This document shows, piece after piece, positions 52,491 to 53,225 of a DNA stretch of 53,225 bases; the first letter of the stretch is position 1, and each line of letters begins with the position of its first letter. Under the pieces are notes generated by a model. It was not told where the DNA came from and made no database searches. It worked only from the letters and a program-made list of their open reading frames with translations. The DNA lies in the NCBI GenBank assembly GCA_036011305.1, contig DASCNA010000249.1:1-53225 (forward strand). The letters are read 5' to 3'. A program made the translations under genes and the position numbers. This stretch comes from DASCNA01 sp036011305. GTDB lineage: Bacteria > Verrucomicrobiota > Lentisphaeria > Victivallales > GWF2-38-69.

Positions 52491-52497
52491 ATGTTAA
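52405..52497 (+). CDS. Possible 30-codon ORF overlapping the SixA-like gene start
   Basis: ATG at 52405 follows GAAGGTG by about 7 bases and opens a 30-residue frame that overlaps the ATG of the SixA-like gene by 7 bases. It contains a ILQKMILQEK repeat caused by the duplicated ATCTTGCAG. It might couple translation to the downstream gene; chance is equally likely. Confidence 0.2.
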   Translation: MINNSVYNNNSLLILQKMILQEKYFRRFRC

Positions 52498-52985
52498 AAC
52501 TTTATTTATTCAGGCATGCAAAGTCCAGTTGGGATAATCCAGGTATATCAGACTTTGATCGACCGTTAAGCAAAAGAGGTTTGGGAGATGCACCTCGAAT
52601 TGGGAAAATTTATGGTAAGTTATATAAAATGCCGGATTTAGTCATAACAAGTTCTGCGAGAAGAGCATTGGAAACAGCAGAACTGATTTCAGATAGAATC
52701 GGATATTCTATTGATAGAATTGTGCAGGATGGAAGAATATATGCTGCAAGTGTATATGATTTAGTTAAAGTAATCAGAAAACTTGATAATGATAACAAAA
52801 CAGTTCTGCTTTTTGGTCACAATCCCGGTGTTACTAGTTTAGCTAATTATTTAACAGGTGTTCATATTGATAATATGCCTACATGCAGCTTCGTCAGTAT
52901 TAATTTCAGGTTTGATAAATGGAAAAAAGTAACTGAAGAGGCAGGTGAGTTTGTCCTCTTTGATTATCCCAAAAATCATAAGTGA
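52491..52985 (+). CDS. SixA-type histidine phosphatase
   Basis: A 164-residue member of the histidine phosphatase superfamily: LYLFRHAKSSWDNPGISDFDRPLSKRG at the N-terminus (shortened: LFRHAKSSWD, with nucleophile His9), VITSSARRALETAELI, and LLFGHNPGVTSLANYL with the second His. The RHAKS plus DFDRPL wording is of the SixA branch, which removes phosphate from His-containing phosphotransfer proteins in E. coli; the target here is unknown. AGGAG lies 6 bases upstream. Confidence 0.9.
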   Translation: MLKLYLFRHAKSSWDNPGISDFDRPLSKRGLGDAPRIGKIYGKLYKMPDLVITSSARRALETAELISDRIGYSIDRIVQDGRIYAASVYDLVKVIRKLDNDNKTVLLFGHNPGVTSLANYLTGVHIDNMPTCSFVSINFRFDKWKKVTEEAGEFVLFDYPKNHK

Positions 52986-53054
52986 TATATTATTTTAAAA
53001 TTTAAAACTGTCGTTTTTTTTCATTTCTATTAGACAAAAATCGGGTATACAAAA

Positions 53055-53086
53055 AATCCTTCAATAAACTTAATTACTGAAGGATT
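53055..53086 (-). terminator. Rho-independent terminator of the gene at the right edge
   Basis: On the minus strand AATCCTTCA pairs with TGAAGGATT (53078-53086 with 53055-53063), followed by TTTTTTG-type sequence. It lies about 65 bases after the stop codon of the partial minus-strand ORF. Confidence 0.7.
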
Positions 53087-53151
53087 ATAAAATCTTTAAT
53101 TTTGCTGCCTATTATTTGCATACATTATAAATTAATATATGGCCCATATCT

Positions 53152-53225
53152 TCAAGATTTGAATTGATCTTTTTGAAAACTTTTGATAATTTTGTCAAGA
53201 AGTTCATTTTCCTGTTCCTTAATTA
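53152..53225 (-). CDS. 3' end of a minus-strand gene cut by the window edge
   Basis: The complement reads KEQENELLDKIIKSFQKDQ...FKS then TGA at 53152-53154, a charged helical C-terminus with no stop back to the edge. A terminator follows it on the same strand, supporting a real gene end. About 23 codons visible; no family can be named. Confidence 0.45.
   Translation of the reverse strand, partial: IKEQENELLDKIIKSFQKDQFKS

Noticed and set aside
1..53225. tRNA genes, CRISPR arrays, insertion sequences, prophage genes
   Set aside because: Intergenic regions were read for T-loop (GGTTCGA-type) motifs, regularly spaced repeats and transposase-like ORFs; TTCGA hits fall within cbiA and cbiG coding sequence and no repeat arrays or transposases appear.

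Overview
The window is AT-rich chromosomal DNA (by eye about one third G+C) with densely packed, mostly short operons. There are no insertion sequences, phage genes, CRISPR arrays or tRNAs. Lipid-A/LPS core-type glycosyltransferase (GT9), RlpA, a lipoprotein, several signal peptides and a type A RNase P RNA point to a Gram-negative bacterium. Anaerobic (early cobalt insertion) cobalamin synthesis, a B12-dependent class II ribonucleotide reductase and CstA fit an anaerobic or microaerophilic lifestyle. A MurB-Ddl fusion and some secreted-protein architecture recall the PVC group (Lentisphaerota-like), but this placement is a low-confidence inference.

Left part (1-8.5 kb): the 5' part of smpB on the minus strand is cut by the window edge. 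It is followed by a gene with two S-adenosylmethionine decarboxylase-type domains, each keeping the pyruvoyl-forming Ser, the His and the Cys. Then come a dihydrouridine synthase, a cstA/gamma-carbonic anhydrase pair, a small membrane gene split by an in-frame TAG, deoC with a clear terminator, and a secreted transglycosylase-like protein with a small secreted partner.

Centre-left (8.6-23.6 kb): a large cobalamin locus made of two divergent operons. The minus operon starts at a cobalamin riboswitch (about 15.18-15.0 kb) and encodes exported-looking CbiK, CbiL, a Gate-domain membrane protein, a CobD-CbiP fusion and CbiB. The plus operon encodes CbiC, CbiD, CbiE-CbiT, CbiF-CbiG, CbiH, CbiA and an MFS transporter. 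I see no cbiJ, no cobU/cobS/cobT and no classical CbiMNQO cobalt importer. NrdJ at 49.7-52.0 kb is a likely consumer of the product.

Centre (23.8-34.5 kb): an exported Hsp20-like protein, a VOC-fold protein, a DUF4438-SDR-SemiSWEET operon, gshA, an alpha/beta hydrolase, a FluG-like amidohydrolase with a glutamine-synthetase-like partner (the two halves of fungal FluG as separate genes), the MurB-Ddl fusion and hisI.

Right part (34.7-53.2 kb): a membrane protein with a TrkA-C domain, rnpB, then apt, a phosphoesterase, a GT9 glycosyltransferase, a secreted protein, a lone ABC ATPase, an unknown 393-residue protein and RlpA, all on the plus strand. Next is an amino-sugar trio (BadF/GlcNAc-type kinase, COG4821-type SIS protein, GlmU-like nucleotidyltransferase) closed by a terminator. 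A minus-strand group follows (GNAT, HAD hydrolase, Tag glycosylase, TauE exporter), then yciB, a small lipoprotein, nrdJ, a SixA-type phosphatase and the 3' end of a minus-strand gene at the edge.
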